Below are positions 25,720-33,465 of a stretch of 33,593 nucleotides of DNA, piece after piece. Source of the stretch: VGRW01 sp041498295 (GTDB taxonomy: Bacteria; Myxococcota_A; UBA9160; SZUA-336); the NCBI GenBank assembly GCA_041498295.1, contig JBGQIB010000038.1, forward strand, positions 1 through 33,593. Reading direction: 5' to 3'. Positions within the stretch are counted from its first letter, which is position 1; each line of letters opens with the position of its first letter. The notes under the pieces were generated by a model, which saw only the letters and a program-made list of their open reading frames with translations, made no database searches and was not told the origin of the DNA. Both the position numbers and the translations under genes were made by a program.

Positions 25720-27457
25720 GGGCGAGCGGCAGCCGAACGGAGAAGACGGTCCCGCGGCCGAGCTCGGAGCGCACCTCGATCTCGCCGCCGTGCCGCTGGA
25801 CGATCTCGTAACAGATCGCGAGGCCGAGCCCCGTCCCCTTGCCGACCGGCTTGGTGGTGAAGAACGGATCGAACACGCGCGCGAGGTTCGCGGGCGCGAT
25901 GCCGCCGCCGTCGTCGGCGACGTCGACGCGCGCGCGCTCGCCGTCGACCGACGTCGAGATGCGGATCGTGCCCGTGTCGCCGATCGCGTCCGCCGCGTTC
26001 ACGAGCAGATTCAAGAAGACCTGCTCGAGCTCGCGCGGCGCGCACTCGATCGGCGGCACGCCGCCCGACGCGCGCTCGAGCTGAATGCCCGCGCGCAGGC
26101 GCGGTCGCGCCATGCGCTGCGCGGCGTCGAGAATCATGCCCAGGTCGGCGAGCTCGCGCGCGCCGACGTCCGCGTGCGTAAAGCGGCCGATCTGCTGGAC
26201 GATCGACGCGATGCGCTCGATGCCCTCGAGTGACTCGTCGATGAGCTCCGCGCCGCCGGCGAAGACCTGGCCCGTCTCGCCGTCGCCCTGCCCGTCCGAG
26301 AGGAGCTTCCCGGCGTTCGCCCAGTACTCGCGCAGGAGCAGCATGTTCGAGCGCACGTACGCGGTCGGGTTGTTCACCTCGTGCGCGACGCCCGCGGCGA
26401 GCTGCCCGACCGCGACCATGCGTCCCGAGAGCACGAGCCGCTGCTGCAGCGCCTCGATCTCGCGCAGGTCGCGCACGACCACCGCGAGCCCGGACTCGAC
26501 GCCGCGCCCGTCGCGCAGCAAGGTCGCGGTGACCGACACCGGAATGCGTTGCAGCGCGGGGCCGAGGAGCCAGGCGCGCGCGTCGCTGACTTCGGTCGTG
26601 GGCTCGACGAGGCGCAATGACAGGACTTCGGCGATGCGCCGCGACTCCAGCGCTTCGCGCGACTGGCCGAGCATGCGCACCAGGCCCGCGTTCACGGAGC
26701 GGATGCGCCCGTCGAGGCGCAGGAGCGCGAGGCCCTCGCTCATCGTCTCGTTGATCTGCGCCGCGAACGTACCCGGCGAGAGGATCGAGTAACCGAAGCG
26801 GTTCAGGCTCCAGGCGAACATGATGCCCATGAGCGCGTACGCGGTCGTCGCGAGCTGCGGGCCCTGCCAGCCGAGCAACGGCAGAAGGCCGTCCATGATT
26901 GCGCCGACCGCGAGGAGCTGCGTGATTCCGGCCGCGATCCAGAGGCCCTGGGTGCGTTCGCTCTCGAGTGTGCTCGCGCGATACACGCTCGTCGCCACGG
27001 CGAGTCCCCAGACGAAGCACGTCACGGTGACTGCAAAGATCACCGGAAACAGGGGCCCGAATTGGAATGTCCAGCCCCAGGCCGTGCGCGTCACACTTCG
27101 GTGTACCCACGGCGTACACCAGTCGAGCGCGATGACGAGGAACGACAGCGAGAAGAAGAGGGGCAGCGCGCGCCGCAGGCGCGGCGCGGGCGCGCCGGTG
27201 ACGTCGAGGATGAAGCGCGCGATCAGCGGGCCGAGCGCGGCGCAACCCGGCGCGGACAAGCGCGCAAGGGTCAATGCGAACCTCGCGTCCTCCGTCGTGT
27301 TCCAGAGCAACTGACAGCCCGCCCAGATCGAGCCGGCGTAGAGCAAGAGCGCGGCGGTGCGGTTGCCGCGATCCGCGGGATCACGCGCAAGGATCGTGGT
27401 GGCGCACACGAGCAGCGCGCAAAGATCGAGCAGCTGGAGCGCGGTGAATGCGTGCAT
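25709..27457 (-). CDS. Orphan histidine kinase with N-terminal 7TM sensor and PAS domain
   Basis: A 582-residue kinase. Residues 1-225 hold about seven hydrophobic segments (LQLLDLCALLVCATTIL ... ATTAYALMGIMFAWSL), like the 7TM sensor regions of other kinases. A PAS domain follows (about 238-345, 'MSEGLALLRLDGRIRSVNAGLV'). HisKA has the H box 'LAAGVAHEVNNPTAYV', and HATPase shows NLLVNAADAI, DDGGGI, FDPFFTTKP and GKGTGLGLAI, the NtrB-like type. There is no receiver domain or response-regulator gene next to it. It could signal to the NtrC-like regulator at 13007, but that is speculation. The ATG at 27457 starts the first helix; the open frame upstream runs into the divergent promoter region. 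Confidence 0.86.
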   Translation of the reverse strand: MHAFTALQLLDLCALLVCATTILARDPADRGNRTAALLLYAGSIWAGCQLLWNTTEDARFALTLARLSAPGCAALGPLIARFILDVTGAPAPRLRRALPLFFSLSFLVIALDWCTPWVHRSVTRTAWGWTFQFGPLFPVIFAVTVTCFVWGLAVATSVYRASTLESERTQGLWIAAGITQLLAVGAIMDGLLPLLGWQGPQLATTAYALMGIMFAWSLNRFGYSILSPGTFAAQINETMSEGLALLRLDGRIRSVNAGLVRMLGQSREALESRRIAEVLSLRLVEPTTEVSDARAWLLGPALQRIPVSVTATLLRDGRGVESGLAVVVRDLREIEALQQRLVLSGRMVAVGQLAAGVAHEVNNPTAYVRSNMLLLREYWANAGKLLSDGQGDGETGQVFAGGAELIDESLEGIERIASIVQQIGRFTHADVGARELADLGMILDAAQRMARPRLRAGIQLERASGGVPPIECAPRELEQVFLNLLVNAADAIGDTGTIRISTSVDGERARVDVADDGGGIAPANLARVFDPFFTTKPVGKGTGLGLAICYEIVQRHGGEIEVRSELGRGTVFSVRLPLAPST

Positions 27458-27530
27458 CCGTCGGCCTCGCTCCGCGCATCGGTATCGCTGGGTGTAGACT
27501 TGGGCGCCGCAAGATGTTGGGGAGGTCGAC

Positions 27531-28325
27531 GTGTCCGACGAGCTGGTCCGCTTCGAGTTACGCGAGCACGTGGCGGAAGTGACGCTCGCGCGTCCCGAGA
27601 GCCGCAACGCGCTCAATCCCGAGGCCTACCGCCAGCTCGAGGCCGCCTTCCGCGCCGCGCAGTCCGACCCCGAGGTGCGCTGCGTGCTGCTCACCGGCGT
27701 CGACCCCGCGTTCTGCAGCGGCGACGACGTGAAGGAGATCATGGCCGGGCCGGGGCGCGACAAGACCGTCGCGATGCTGCGCCAGGTGCGGCCGCGCGCG
27801 ACCCCCGCCGCGATCGCCGTGCTCGAGTGTGATCGCCCCGTGGTCGCGGCCGTGAACGGCGCCGCCGTCGGCTGGGGCATGGACCTGACACTCTTCTGTG
27901 ATATCCGCATCGCGTCCGAGCGCGCGAAGTTCGGCGAGCTGTTCATCAAGCGCGGACTCGTCTCCGACATCGGCGGCCTCTACCGCCTGCCGCGCATCGT
28001 CGGCCCGTCGAAGGCCGCGGAGCTGCTCTTCACCGGCGACGTGATCGACGCCAAGGAAGCCGAGCGCATCGGCCTGGTGTCTCAAGTGGTCCCGCACGAG
28101 TCACTCTTGCCGACCGCGCGCGCGCTGGCCGCGAAGATCGCCGCCAACCCGCCCCTCGCGCTGCGCTACATGAAGGAAGGCCTGCGCCGCGCGCAGAGCG
28201 CCGACCCGCACGAGCTCGGCGCCTGGGTGAGTCAGACCCTCGGCGTCCTGTTCCAGACGGACGACCACCGCGAAGGCGTGCGCGCATTCCTCGAGAAGCG
28301 CGCGCCCGACTTCAAAGGGCGCTGA
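27531..28325 (+). CDS. Enoyl-CoA hydratase/isomerase (crotonase) family protein
   Basis: A 264-residue crotonase fold: oxyanion-hole segments 'CSGDDVKEI' (62-70) and 'VNGAAVGWGMDLTLFCDIRIAS' (split; 108-129), then 'FGELFIKRGLVSDIGGLYRLP'. The two glutamates of true hydratases (rat Glu144 and Glu164) are replaced by Asp118 and Phe138. Asp146 lies where dienoyl-CoA and PaaG-type isomerases have a catalytic aspartate. Isomerase or another acyl-CoA chemistry is therefore more likely than simple hydration; this is inference from alignment by eye. GTG start with GGGGAGG upstream. It is monocistronic and divergent from the 7TM kinase. Confidence 0.85.
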   Translation: MSDELVRFELREHVAEVTLARPESRNALNPEAYRQLEAAFRAAQSDPEVRCVLLTGVDPAFCSGDDVKEIMAGPGRDKTVAMLRQVRPRATPAAIAVLECDRPVVAAVNGAAVGWGMDLTLFCDIRIASERAKFGELFIKRGLVSDIGGLYRLPRIVGPSKAAELLFTGDVIDAKEAERIGLVSQVVPHESLLPTARALAAKIAANPPLALRYMKEGLRRAQSADPHELGAWVSQTLGVLFQTDDHREGVRAFLEKRAPDFKGR

Positions 28326-28344
28326 TCGCGTCTTAGCGGGTTAC

Positions 28345-28366
28345 CGCGCGTGGGCGGCCACGCGCG
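28345..28366. terminator. Strong hairpin between convergent crotonase and PrsW-like genes
   Basis: CGCGCGTGG - GCGG - CCACGCGCG, a perfect 9-bp stem with a 4-base loop, 20 bases after the crotonase stop codon and facing the convergent gene end at 28419. No T-tract, as is common in high-GC genomes. Confidence 0.55.
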
Positions 28367-28418
28367 CCCGCTTACGCTCGGCTGCGCCTCGCTGCGCGCC
28401 TACGGCTTGCAGCCCCCC

Positions 28419-29345
28419 TTACGCGTCCGCGGCGGCCGCGCGCACCGCGCTCCGCATCGCTTCGATGCTGCGCACGTACGCGATGAACAGGAGCACCGCC
28501 AGCACGGCGAGCACGAAGCCGAAGGGGGTGTTCGCGAGCGCGTCGTAGAAGCCGTGCAGCAGCGCGGCGATGGCGATGCCCGCGAAGATCAGCGCGCGGC
28601 GCAGCCGCGGGGTTTCGACGCCGAGCGCGATGAACTGAGCCGCGATCCCCGAGAACACCGCGTGCAGCAGCGGCAGGGTGATCAGCCGAGTGAGTTGCAC
28701 GACGACGTACACCCCGAGCGGCATGTCGCCGCGCACGACCGTCTGCGCGTACGAGATCGAGTAGAACACCGCTTCCGAAACGCCGAACGCGAAGCCCGAG
28801 ACACAGCCGAGATACGTGATCTCGCGCACCGTCCCCGGCTCTCGGTTGCGAACGAAGATCCAGAGGAGCGGGATCGCCTTCACGAGCTCCTCGGACACGC
28901 CGATGCCGAAGATCGCGCCCGCGAGTCGCTCCAGAAACTCGCCAGCCTGCGCCGCGCCCGCGAGCTCGCGCAGACCGGGCAGCCGCGACAACAGCGAGAC
29001 GAGGAACACGCCCGTGATCGACGTGAAGAGAGACACGCGCACGATGTCGACCAGGCCAATGCGCTCCGGCCGCACGAAGAGCCAGATCACCAGGCCCCAG
29101 GTCATCGAGAAGTAGATCGCGAACAGGTAAGTCACGTCGCGAAAGTCGGAGTGGGCGACACCGATCCAGCCCACGAGAAACAGCGGGAACAGGGTGAAGA
29201 ACAGAAACCACTGGACGCTGCGGATGGTCCACGGCCGATCGCTCCGCCAGACCGAGATCGGCACGAGCGTGTGGAAGCCGAGGCGCGCGAGCTGCGAGAA
29301 GATCCCCGCCTTCGGCGCGCCCCCGTCGTTCTGTTCCGCGCTCAC
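28419..29345 (-). CDS. PrsW-family intramembrane metalloprotease
   Basis: A 308-residue protein with about eight membrane helices. The PrsW signature residues are visible: EELVK in 'GIGVSEELVKAIPLL', a Glu in 'FGVSEAVFY', His in 'LPLLHAVFSGIA' and His-x3-Asp in 'LLHGFYDAL'. PrsW of Bacillus cleaves the anti-sigma factor RsiW; the substrate here is unknown. The start is uncertain: I chose the GTG at 29345, after which a short soluble segment precedes the first helix. The frame is open further upstream but runs into the alcohol dehydrogenase gene on the other strand. No Shine-Dalgarno sequence is obvious. Confidence 0.75.
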   Translation of the reverse strand: MSAEQNDGGAPKAGIFSQLARLGFHTLVPISVWRSDRPWTIRSVQWFLFFTLFPLFLVGWIGVAHSDFRDVTYLFAIYFSMTWGLVIWLFVRPERIGLVDIVRVSLFTSITGVFLVSLLSRLPGLRELAGAAQAGEFLERLAGAIFGIGVSEELVKAIPLLWIFVRNREPGTVREITYLGCVSGFAFGVSEAVFYSISYAQTVVRGDMPLGVYVVVQLTRLITLPLLHAVFSGIAAQFIALGVETPRLRRALIFAGIAIAALLHGFYDALANTPFGFVLAVLAVLLFIAYVRSIEAMRSAVRAAAADA

Positions 29346-29408
29346 GCGCGCCAAGACTAGCAAGTCGATCGCTGGATCCCGCGCTCCCGCTCGTTCAGAA
29401 TCGTGGTC

Positions 29409-30476
29409 ATGAAAGCGATCGTTTACCACGGCAAGGGCGACTTCCGGTACGAACAGACCCCGGACCCGCGACTCGAGCACGACACCGACGCGATCGTGCG
29501 CGTTTCGAAGACCGCCATTTGTGGCTCGGACTTGCACCTCTGGCACGGCGGGCTGCCGGACGGGATCGGCGCTTCGGCCGGCTTCGCGGTCGGTCACGAG
29601 TTCATGGGCGTGGTCGAGGAAGTCGGGCGCGGCGTGCACGGCGTGAAGAAGGGCGACCGCGTGCTCACGTCCTGCACGGTCGGCTGCGGCAACTGCGCGA
29701 TGTGTCGCCGCGGCGTGTACAGCGGCTGCAGGGTGATGACCGCCGGCGGCGGCGCGAGCAACGTCTTCGGCTTCTCGACCGCGCTCCCCGGCGGCCAGGC
29801 CGAGGCCGCGCGCGTGCCTTTTGCCGACACCAATCTGTTTCACGTGCCGGCCGACATGTCGGACGAGCACTCACTCTTCCTCACCGACATCCTGCCCACG
29901 GGCTACATGGGCGCGGAGATGGCGGAGGTGAGTCCCGGAGACACGGTCGTGGTATTCGGCTGCGGTCCGGTCGGGACGTTCGCGCAGATGTCCTGTCTTC
30001 TGCGCGGCGCCGCGCGAGTGATCGCGGTGGACCTCGACGAAGGCCGGCTCGAGCGCGCGCGCCAGCTCGGCTGCGACGCCGTGAACCCGAGCCGCGTGAA
30101 CCTGGGCGAACGCGTGGTCGAGCTCACCGGCGGGGTCGGCGCGGACGCGTCGATAGAAGCCGTCGGCCGCGAGGATTTGATCCTGCAGGCCGCCATGGTG
30201 ACTCGGCCCGGCGGCCGCATCGCCGTGATCGGAGTGCTCACGACGGCGACCGCCACCCTGCCCTGGTTCCTCCTGTTCATGAAGAACCTGTCGCTGCGCA
30301 CCGGCCTCGTGAACCCGCAGATCTTCATCCCGCGGCTGATGCCGCTGATCGAGCAGGGCCGACTCGACCCGACGGTCATCATCAGTCACCGCCTGGCCCT
30401 CTCGGAGGGCGCGCACGGCTACGAGATCTTCGCGGGTCACAAGGAGAACGCGCTGAAGGTCGTGCTCACGCCATGA
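29409..30476 (+). CDS. Zinc-dependent alcohol dehydrogenase (MDR family)
   Basis: A 355-residue medium-chain dehydrogenase/reductase. Catalytic zinc ligands are Cys38 and His63-Glu64 ('AICGSDLH', 'VGHEFMG'). The structural zinc site is Cys93, 96, 99, 107 (CGNCAMCRRGVYSGC). The nucleotide-binding Rossmann motif is VFGCGPVGTFA, and 'VIAVDLDEGRLERA' with an acidic residue after the second strand favours NAD over NADP. Substrate unknown; the closest pattern is the glutathione-independent formaldehyde / threonine dehydrogenase-like group. ATG 29409 is preferred to the GTG two codons earlier. It overlaps the SDR start codon by ATGA, so the two oxidoreductases are coupled. Confidence 0.9.
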   Translation: MKAIVYHGKGDFRYEQTPDPRLEHDTDAIVRVSKTAICGSDLHLWHGGLPDGIGASAGFAVGHEFMGVVEEVGRGVHGVKKGDRVLTSCTVGCGNCAMCRRGVYSGCRVMTAGGGASNVFGFSTALPGGQAEAARVPFADTNLFHVPADMSDEHSLFLTDILPTGYMGAEMAEVSPGDTVVVFGCGPVGTFAQMSCLLRGAARVIAVDLDEGRLERARQLGCDAVNPSRVNLGERVVELTGGVGADASIEAVGREDLILQAAMVTRPGGRIAVIGVLTTATATLPWFLLFMKNLSLRTGLVNPQIFIPRLMPLIEQGRLDPTVIISHRLALSEGAHGYEIFAGHKENALKVVLTP

Positions 30477-31261
30477 GCGAGCTCGAGGCGCTCTTCTCGC
30501 TGCGCGGTCAGGTCGCGCTAGTGACTGGCGCGTCGAGCGGTCTCTCGGCGCAGGTCGCGCGCGCGCTCGCGAAGGCCGGCGCGAGCATCGGCCTGGTCGC
30601 GCGCCGGAAGGACCGGCTCGAGTCACTCGCCGCCGAGCTGCAAGCCAAGGGCGTGCGCACCTGCGTCGCGCCCGCAGACGTCACGGTGACCGAGCAGCTG
30701 CGCGGCGCGATCGACCAAGTCGAGGCCGAGCTCGGCCCGCTCGACGTCCTGGTGAACGGCGCCGGCATCGCCCCGCTCGGCCGCGCCGAGAAACACACGC
30801 GCGCGAAGTGGGACTCCGCCGTCGCGCTGAATCTCACCGCGGTCTGGGAAGGCTCGCAGATGGTCGCGCAGCGCTGGATCGAGCGCGGCCGCGGCGGCCG
30901 CATCATCCAGCTCTCGTCCGTGATCGGCTTCGGCGCAAATCCCGTGCACCGCTCCGTCGGCTACGCCGCCACCAAGGGCGCGCTCAACAACTTGACTCGC
31001 CAGCTCGCGATCGAGTGGGGCAAGTTCGGCATCTACGTGAACGCCCTCGCCCCCGCCTACTTCCCGACCGAAATGACCATCGACCCGCGCACAGGCGACG
31101 TCCCGCCCGAGCAGCTCGCGATCATGCACCAGTTCACCCCGCTCGGAAGAGTCGGAAGAGTCGAAGAGATCGAGACCGCGGTGTTATTTCTCGCGTCGCC
31201 CGCGACGAGCTATGTGACTGGATCAATCGTGACCGTGGATGGCGGCTGGACGGCGTGGTAG
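30473..31261 (+). CDS. Short-chain dehydrogenase/reductase (SDR)
   Basis: A 262-residue classical SDR. The dinucleotide motif TGASSGLS is at 18-25, the NGAG stretch near 95-98, and the catalytic tetrad is Asn120, Ser148/149, Tyr164 and Lys168 ('YAATKGA'). Arg-Arg after the second strand ('VARRKDRLESL') suggests NADP(H). The C-terminal 'YVTGSIVTVDGGWTAW' is typical of FabG-like members. It is translationally coupled to the alcohol dehydrogenase, so the two may act on one pathway, each with a different cofactor. It is the last gene before the lower-GC rearranged region. Confidence 0.92.
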   Translation: MSELEALFSLRGQVALVTGASSGLSAQVARALAKAGASIGLVARRKDRLESLAAELQAKGVRTCVAPADVTVTEQLRGAIDQVEAELGPLDVLVNGAGIAPLGRAEKHTRAKWDSAVALNLTAVWEGSQMVAQRWIERGRGGRIIQLSSVIGFGANPVHRSVGYAATKGALNNLTRQLAIEWGKFGIYVNALAPAYFPTEMTIDPRTGDVPPEQLAIMHQFTPLGRVGRVEEIETAVLFLASPATSYVTGSIVTVDGGWTAW

Positions 31262-31522
31262 ATGAGAGCGTCTGCCAGATCGTGACGCCGGCAGCCTCGC
31301 CGAACGGCCGACGCGGAGTCAGCGTCATCGCCGCCGGGCCGCGCCATGACCGGAGGGGAGGTCGAGATGACGGCGCACCGTCGCCTCACTAGCCGAGGCC
31401 GTATTGAAAATCGAACACGTGATATTCGAATTTCAAGGAACGATAGCTTCGCCCTCTGCGTTTTCCGCGCTCGCTACGCGGCGAAGCGCCGACCCCGTCG
31501 TTGGCGCCTCCGAGCCTTGGCC
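31262..31522. other. Non-coding stretch at the border of the lower-GC region
   Basis: No convincing gene. A 60-codon open frame at 31346-31528 (+) has no recognisable domain and runs into the decayed Rhs fragment. The GC content falls from about 31400 onward. The only structured element is the inverted repeat at 31404-31436. Confidence 0.5.
31404..31436. repeat. 33-bp AT-rich imperfect inverted repeat
   Basis: Arms of 14 bases (TTGAAAATCGAACA and TATTCGAATTTCAA) pair at 12 of 14 positions around a 5-base centre CGTGA. It lies between the plus-strand SDR gene and the minus-strand Rhs remnants. It could be a bidirectional terminator, a mobile-element end or a protein site; nothing in the sequence decides. 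Confidence 0.5.
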
Positions 31523-31560
31523 GGTTAGCTCGTGAAGCGGTGCCGCACCGAGAACGCGCC
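31523..31560 (-). pseudogene. Decayed Rhs-core fragment
   Basis: A 38-base segment is 87% identical (33 of 38) to 33236-33273 in the Rhs gene downstream, same orientation. On the minus strand it reads GAFSVRHRFTS then a stop codon, against GTFSVQHRFTGQ in the Rhs tip. Both flanks diverge at once, and the high-coordinate side joins the IS3 remnant inside a short stretch (ACCGAGAACGC) that fits either parent. It is a scar of a second Rhs copy. Confidence 0.6.
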
Positions 31561-31769
31561 GAGACATTCACGGGGCACTTCGCGACGAGTGCTTGAACGT
31601 GCATTGGTTCGACTCGATGGAAGAAGCAAAGCGGCAGATCGAGGACTGGCGGAGAGACTACAACGAGACTCGGCCTCACCAGTCCCTCGGGGAACAGACA
31701 CCCGTTGAATTCGCCATGAAGGCAGAGGACTTGGAGCAGTCCATGAACATCCAGACCGCCGGAAGCTAA
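31561..31769 (+). mobile_element. IS3-family transposase (OrfB) 3' remnant
   Basis: From 31578 the frame reads LRDECLNVHWFDSMEEAKR, then WRRDYNETRPHQSLGEQTPVEFA, and ends at TAA 31767-31769. This is the C-terminal end of the IS3-family DDE integrase (the RPHxSLG...TPxEFA signature after the catalytic Glu region). The preceding bases look like the expected ESFNGK stretch but with one base missing, so the frame is broken near 31575. The catalytic core and OrfA are gone, so the element cannot move by itself. Bases 31770 to about 31810 resemble IS-end sequence, but I cannot place the terminal repeat. Confidence 0.82.
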
Positions 31770-32046
31770 CCCTACGGGTGGTCCGGAGAAGCCGAGCAGA
31801 TCACAATCGCACTCATCTGTCCGCAACTCGAGTTAGAAGCGCGATCGCTTCTGCGAACGATGATTGAGTTGTGGGGAAATCTCCGTTGGGTTCTGATCGA
31901 GGATACCCGGCAAAGGGCAAAGCTCTACCTCTTGTCTGCCGCAATCCATCGATATGAGCTCAGACATCGGACCGTGTCAGTCCGACTCTCGAAACGATGC
32001 GCCTCGGCTCTGTGTGCCTCACATAGCAGCGCTGAGAGCCGGGAGA
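31770..32046. other. Non-coding stretch between IS3 remnant and candidate immunity gene
   Basis: Lower GC than the rest. A 72-codon frame (31860-32078, +) overlaps the 3' end of the immunity candidate and has no recognisable features, so I leave it out. A perfect 18-base palindrome lies at 31835-31852. Confidence 0.5.
31835..31852. repeat. Perfect palindrome AGAAGCG-CGAT-CGCTTCT
   Basis: 7-bp arms with a self-complementary CGAT centre, 66 bases after the transposase remnant stop codon. It may be a terminator for the minus-strand toxin-immunity transcript or a remnant of the element boundary. Confidence 0.45.
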
Positions 32047-32457
32047 TCACATTTCTAGTTTCGCGAGAGGTTCGTTGAACGCAGTTGCGATGATCACCAC
32101 GTCGTCGCGGAATGTTAGCTCCAGACCCAATCCGAAGACCTCGAGCGTATGGCCGTCGGGAAACTCCCCTTGCGCAACCTCTTGATCGCGGAACTGCATG
32201 CGCGCAGTAGCATCAGCCATTCCGACGAGATTCCGCCCGCGGTAGATGAGCTCCTCATGGCACGCGACGGAGACGATCCGCTGATCCACGCACATCACGT
32301 TCAGTCCCTCGACATCGCTCCAGTAGTGGCTCCACAGCTGCCCCTCGGAGCGCTTCAGCTCCTCGAGGTGCATCCCAGGTATCACGGCGAGCGTCTCCGG
32401 GCCCGCGCCAAACGAAATCGGACCAACCGAGGCGAGGGGAACCCAGATCCAACTCAT
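32047..32457 (-). CDS. Candidate immunity protein for the adjacent Rhs tip
   Basis: A 136-residue, acidic, cytosolic-type protein with no signal peptide or membrane helix. It begins MSWIWVPLASVGPISFG and contains 'EGLNVMCVDQRIVSVACHEELIYRGRNLVGM', alternating strands with short helices. I do not recognise a named family with certainty, but the layout is diagnostic: a small gene starting 18 bases after the stop codon of an Rhs tip, same strand, at the toxin-immunity boundary. If correct it would bind and block the C-terminal domain of the Rhs protein. It is followed by IS and Rhs debris, as is common where tip-immunity modules are exchanged. Confidence 0.55.
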   Translation of the reverse strand: MSWIWVPLASVGPISFGAGPETLAVIPGMHLEELKRSEGQLWSHYWSDVEGLNVMCVDQRIVSVACHEELIYRGRNLVGMADATARMQFRDQEVAQGEFPDGHTLEVFGLGLELTFRDDVVIIATAFNEPLAKLEM

Positions 32458-32475
32458 CGCGTGGCCCGCGAGGGG

Positions 32476-33387
32476 CTATCGGGAATGTGTCTCACCCTTC
32501 GCAGCACGCTGACCCGCCTTGATAATGTTCTTGATCTTCTGTTCTAGTTGCTGGCGCTCGCGGCTCGTTCCCGGCTGTCCCTTCAGCTTGCCAATAGCAT
32601 CCTTGAGCTTTTGGATCTGCTTCTCACCCTTCGTTGCCTTTCGACCCGCGTCTCCGTGAGGCTCGTTCCGCCCAGAGGAACCCTCACCTTCACCCGTTGC
32701 CTCCGCCTGGTAGATCCCCGGCGCGTTGGCCGTCCCGGGATACAGCAGGATCATAATGATCACCGCGGTCGGGACATTGGTGATAGCCGTTTCGGCTGCC
32801 GCGCCTGCGAACCCCTCGAGCAACGGATAGAACCCGGGCAATGCCGGAAGGAGAGGAAGGTTCCCGATCGCCGAGGTTGCCCCAAGTCCCCCAAGGGTGA
32901 CGGAGGCGGAGCTCAGGGGCGGATCCGCACAGTCGGTGCTGTCGCACCAGGGTCCGCGAAGCGGCCCGTCGTTCGGAGGCGCGGCAGCGCCAACACCCCC
33001 GCCCGAGGCTCCGAACGAGGTGGTTCCGATCATCGGGATCGAGATCGGCGGGAAGTAGAAGTCATGGCCGTCCGGGTCGATCGCCGACGTCGCCGCGTTG
33101 CCCGCGTACGCGTACGGATTGAACCCCTGCGAATCGAACCCCTGAGTCACTTCATCCGGCGACAGGAACCTCCCCCACTTCGCGTTGTAGAAGCGCGCGC
33201 CGTAGTTGTAGAGACCGCCGGCTTGATCATCCGCGGGTTGGCCCGTGAAGCGATGCTGCACCGAGAACGTGCCCGTGTGCGCGGTGTCTGCGCCGAACGG
33301 ATCGTAGTCGCGGGTCTCGACGACCGTTCCGGAAGAGTTCACGACCGCTCGAACCGAGCCGAGATGGTCGGTGATGTGGTACTGGCT
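32476..33387 (-). CDS. Rhs-repeat core C-terminus with variable toxin-like tip, N-terminally truncated
   Basis: The frame is open for 303 codons after an in-frame TGA at 33388-33390. It starts in mid-domain with YHITDHLGSVRAVVNSSG, then DYDPFG and the conserved core end 'GLYNYGARFYNAKWGRFLSPDE ... NPYAYAGNAATSAIDPDGH' (about 33060-33230). After the core comes a variable region: a Gly/Pro-rich stretch, a hydrophobic segment (TAVIIMILLYPG), and a basic tail rich in Lys and Gln (ATKGEKQIQKLKDAIGKL to GETHSR), which looks like a small nucleic-acid-acting toxin domain, unassigned. The long N-terminal YD-repeat shell that exports the tip is missing. The GTG at 33342 is the only plausible start. It is either a displaced orphan tip or a pseudogene. 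Confidence 0.75.
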   Translation of the reverse strand, partial: SQYHITDHLGSVRAVVNSSGTVVETRDYDPFGADTAHTGTFSVQHRFTGQPADDQAGGLYNYGARFYNAKWGRFLSPDEVTQGFDSQGFNPYAYAGNAATSAIDPDGHDFYFPPISIPMIGTTSFGASGGGVGAAAPPNDGPLRGPWCDSTDCADPPLSSASVTLGGLGATSAIGNLPLLPALPGFYPLLEGFAGAAAETAITNVPTAVIIMILLYPGTANAPGIYQAEATGEGEGSSGRNEPHGDAGRKATKGEKQIQKLKDAIGKLKGQPGTSRERQQLEQKIKNIIKAGQRAAKGETHSR

Positions 33388-33465
33388 TCATCTCAGGAAC
33401 TCAGGTTGCGAGGATTCCCGTTCCCGGCCCGGTCGCACCTGTGCGTCGCCATTGCGGAGCAGAAC
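33388..33465. other. Breakpoint between Rhs tip and upstream protease gene
   Basis: No frame continues the Rhs YD-repeat pattern upstream of 33390, and none of the three minus-strand frames resembles Rhs here. The stretch carries no obvious ribosome-binding site or promoter. It is best read as a rearrangement junction. Confidence 0.45.

Noticed and set aside
31389..31826. 145-codon minus-strand frame antisense to the IS3 remnant
   Set aside because: It mirrors the transposase frame, which has clear family residues, and has no domain of its own apart from the 38-base Rhs scar.
31860..32078. 72-codon plus-strand frame
   Set aside because: No recognisable motif, no ribosome-binding site, overlaps the 3' end of the immunity candidate on the other strand.
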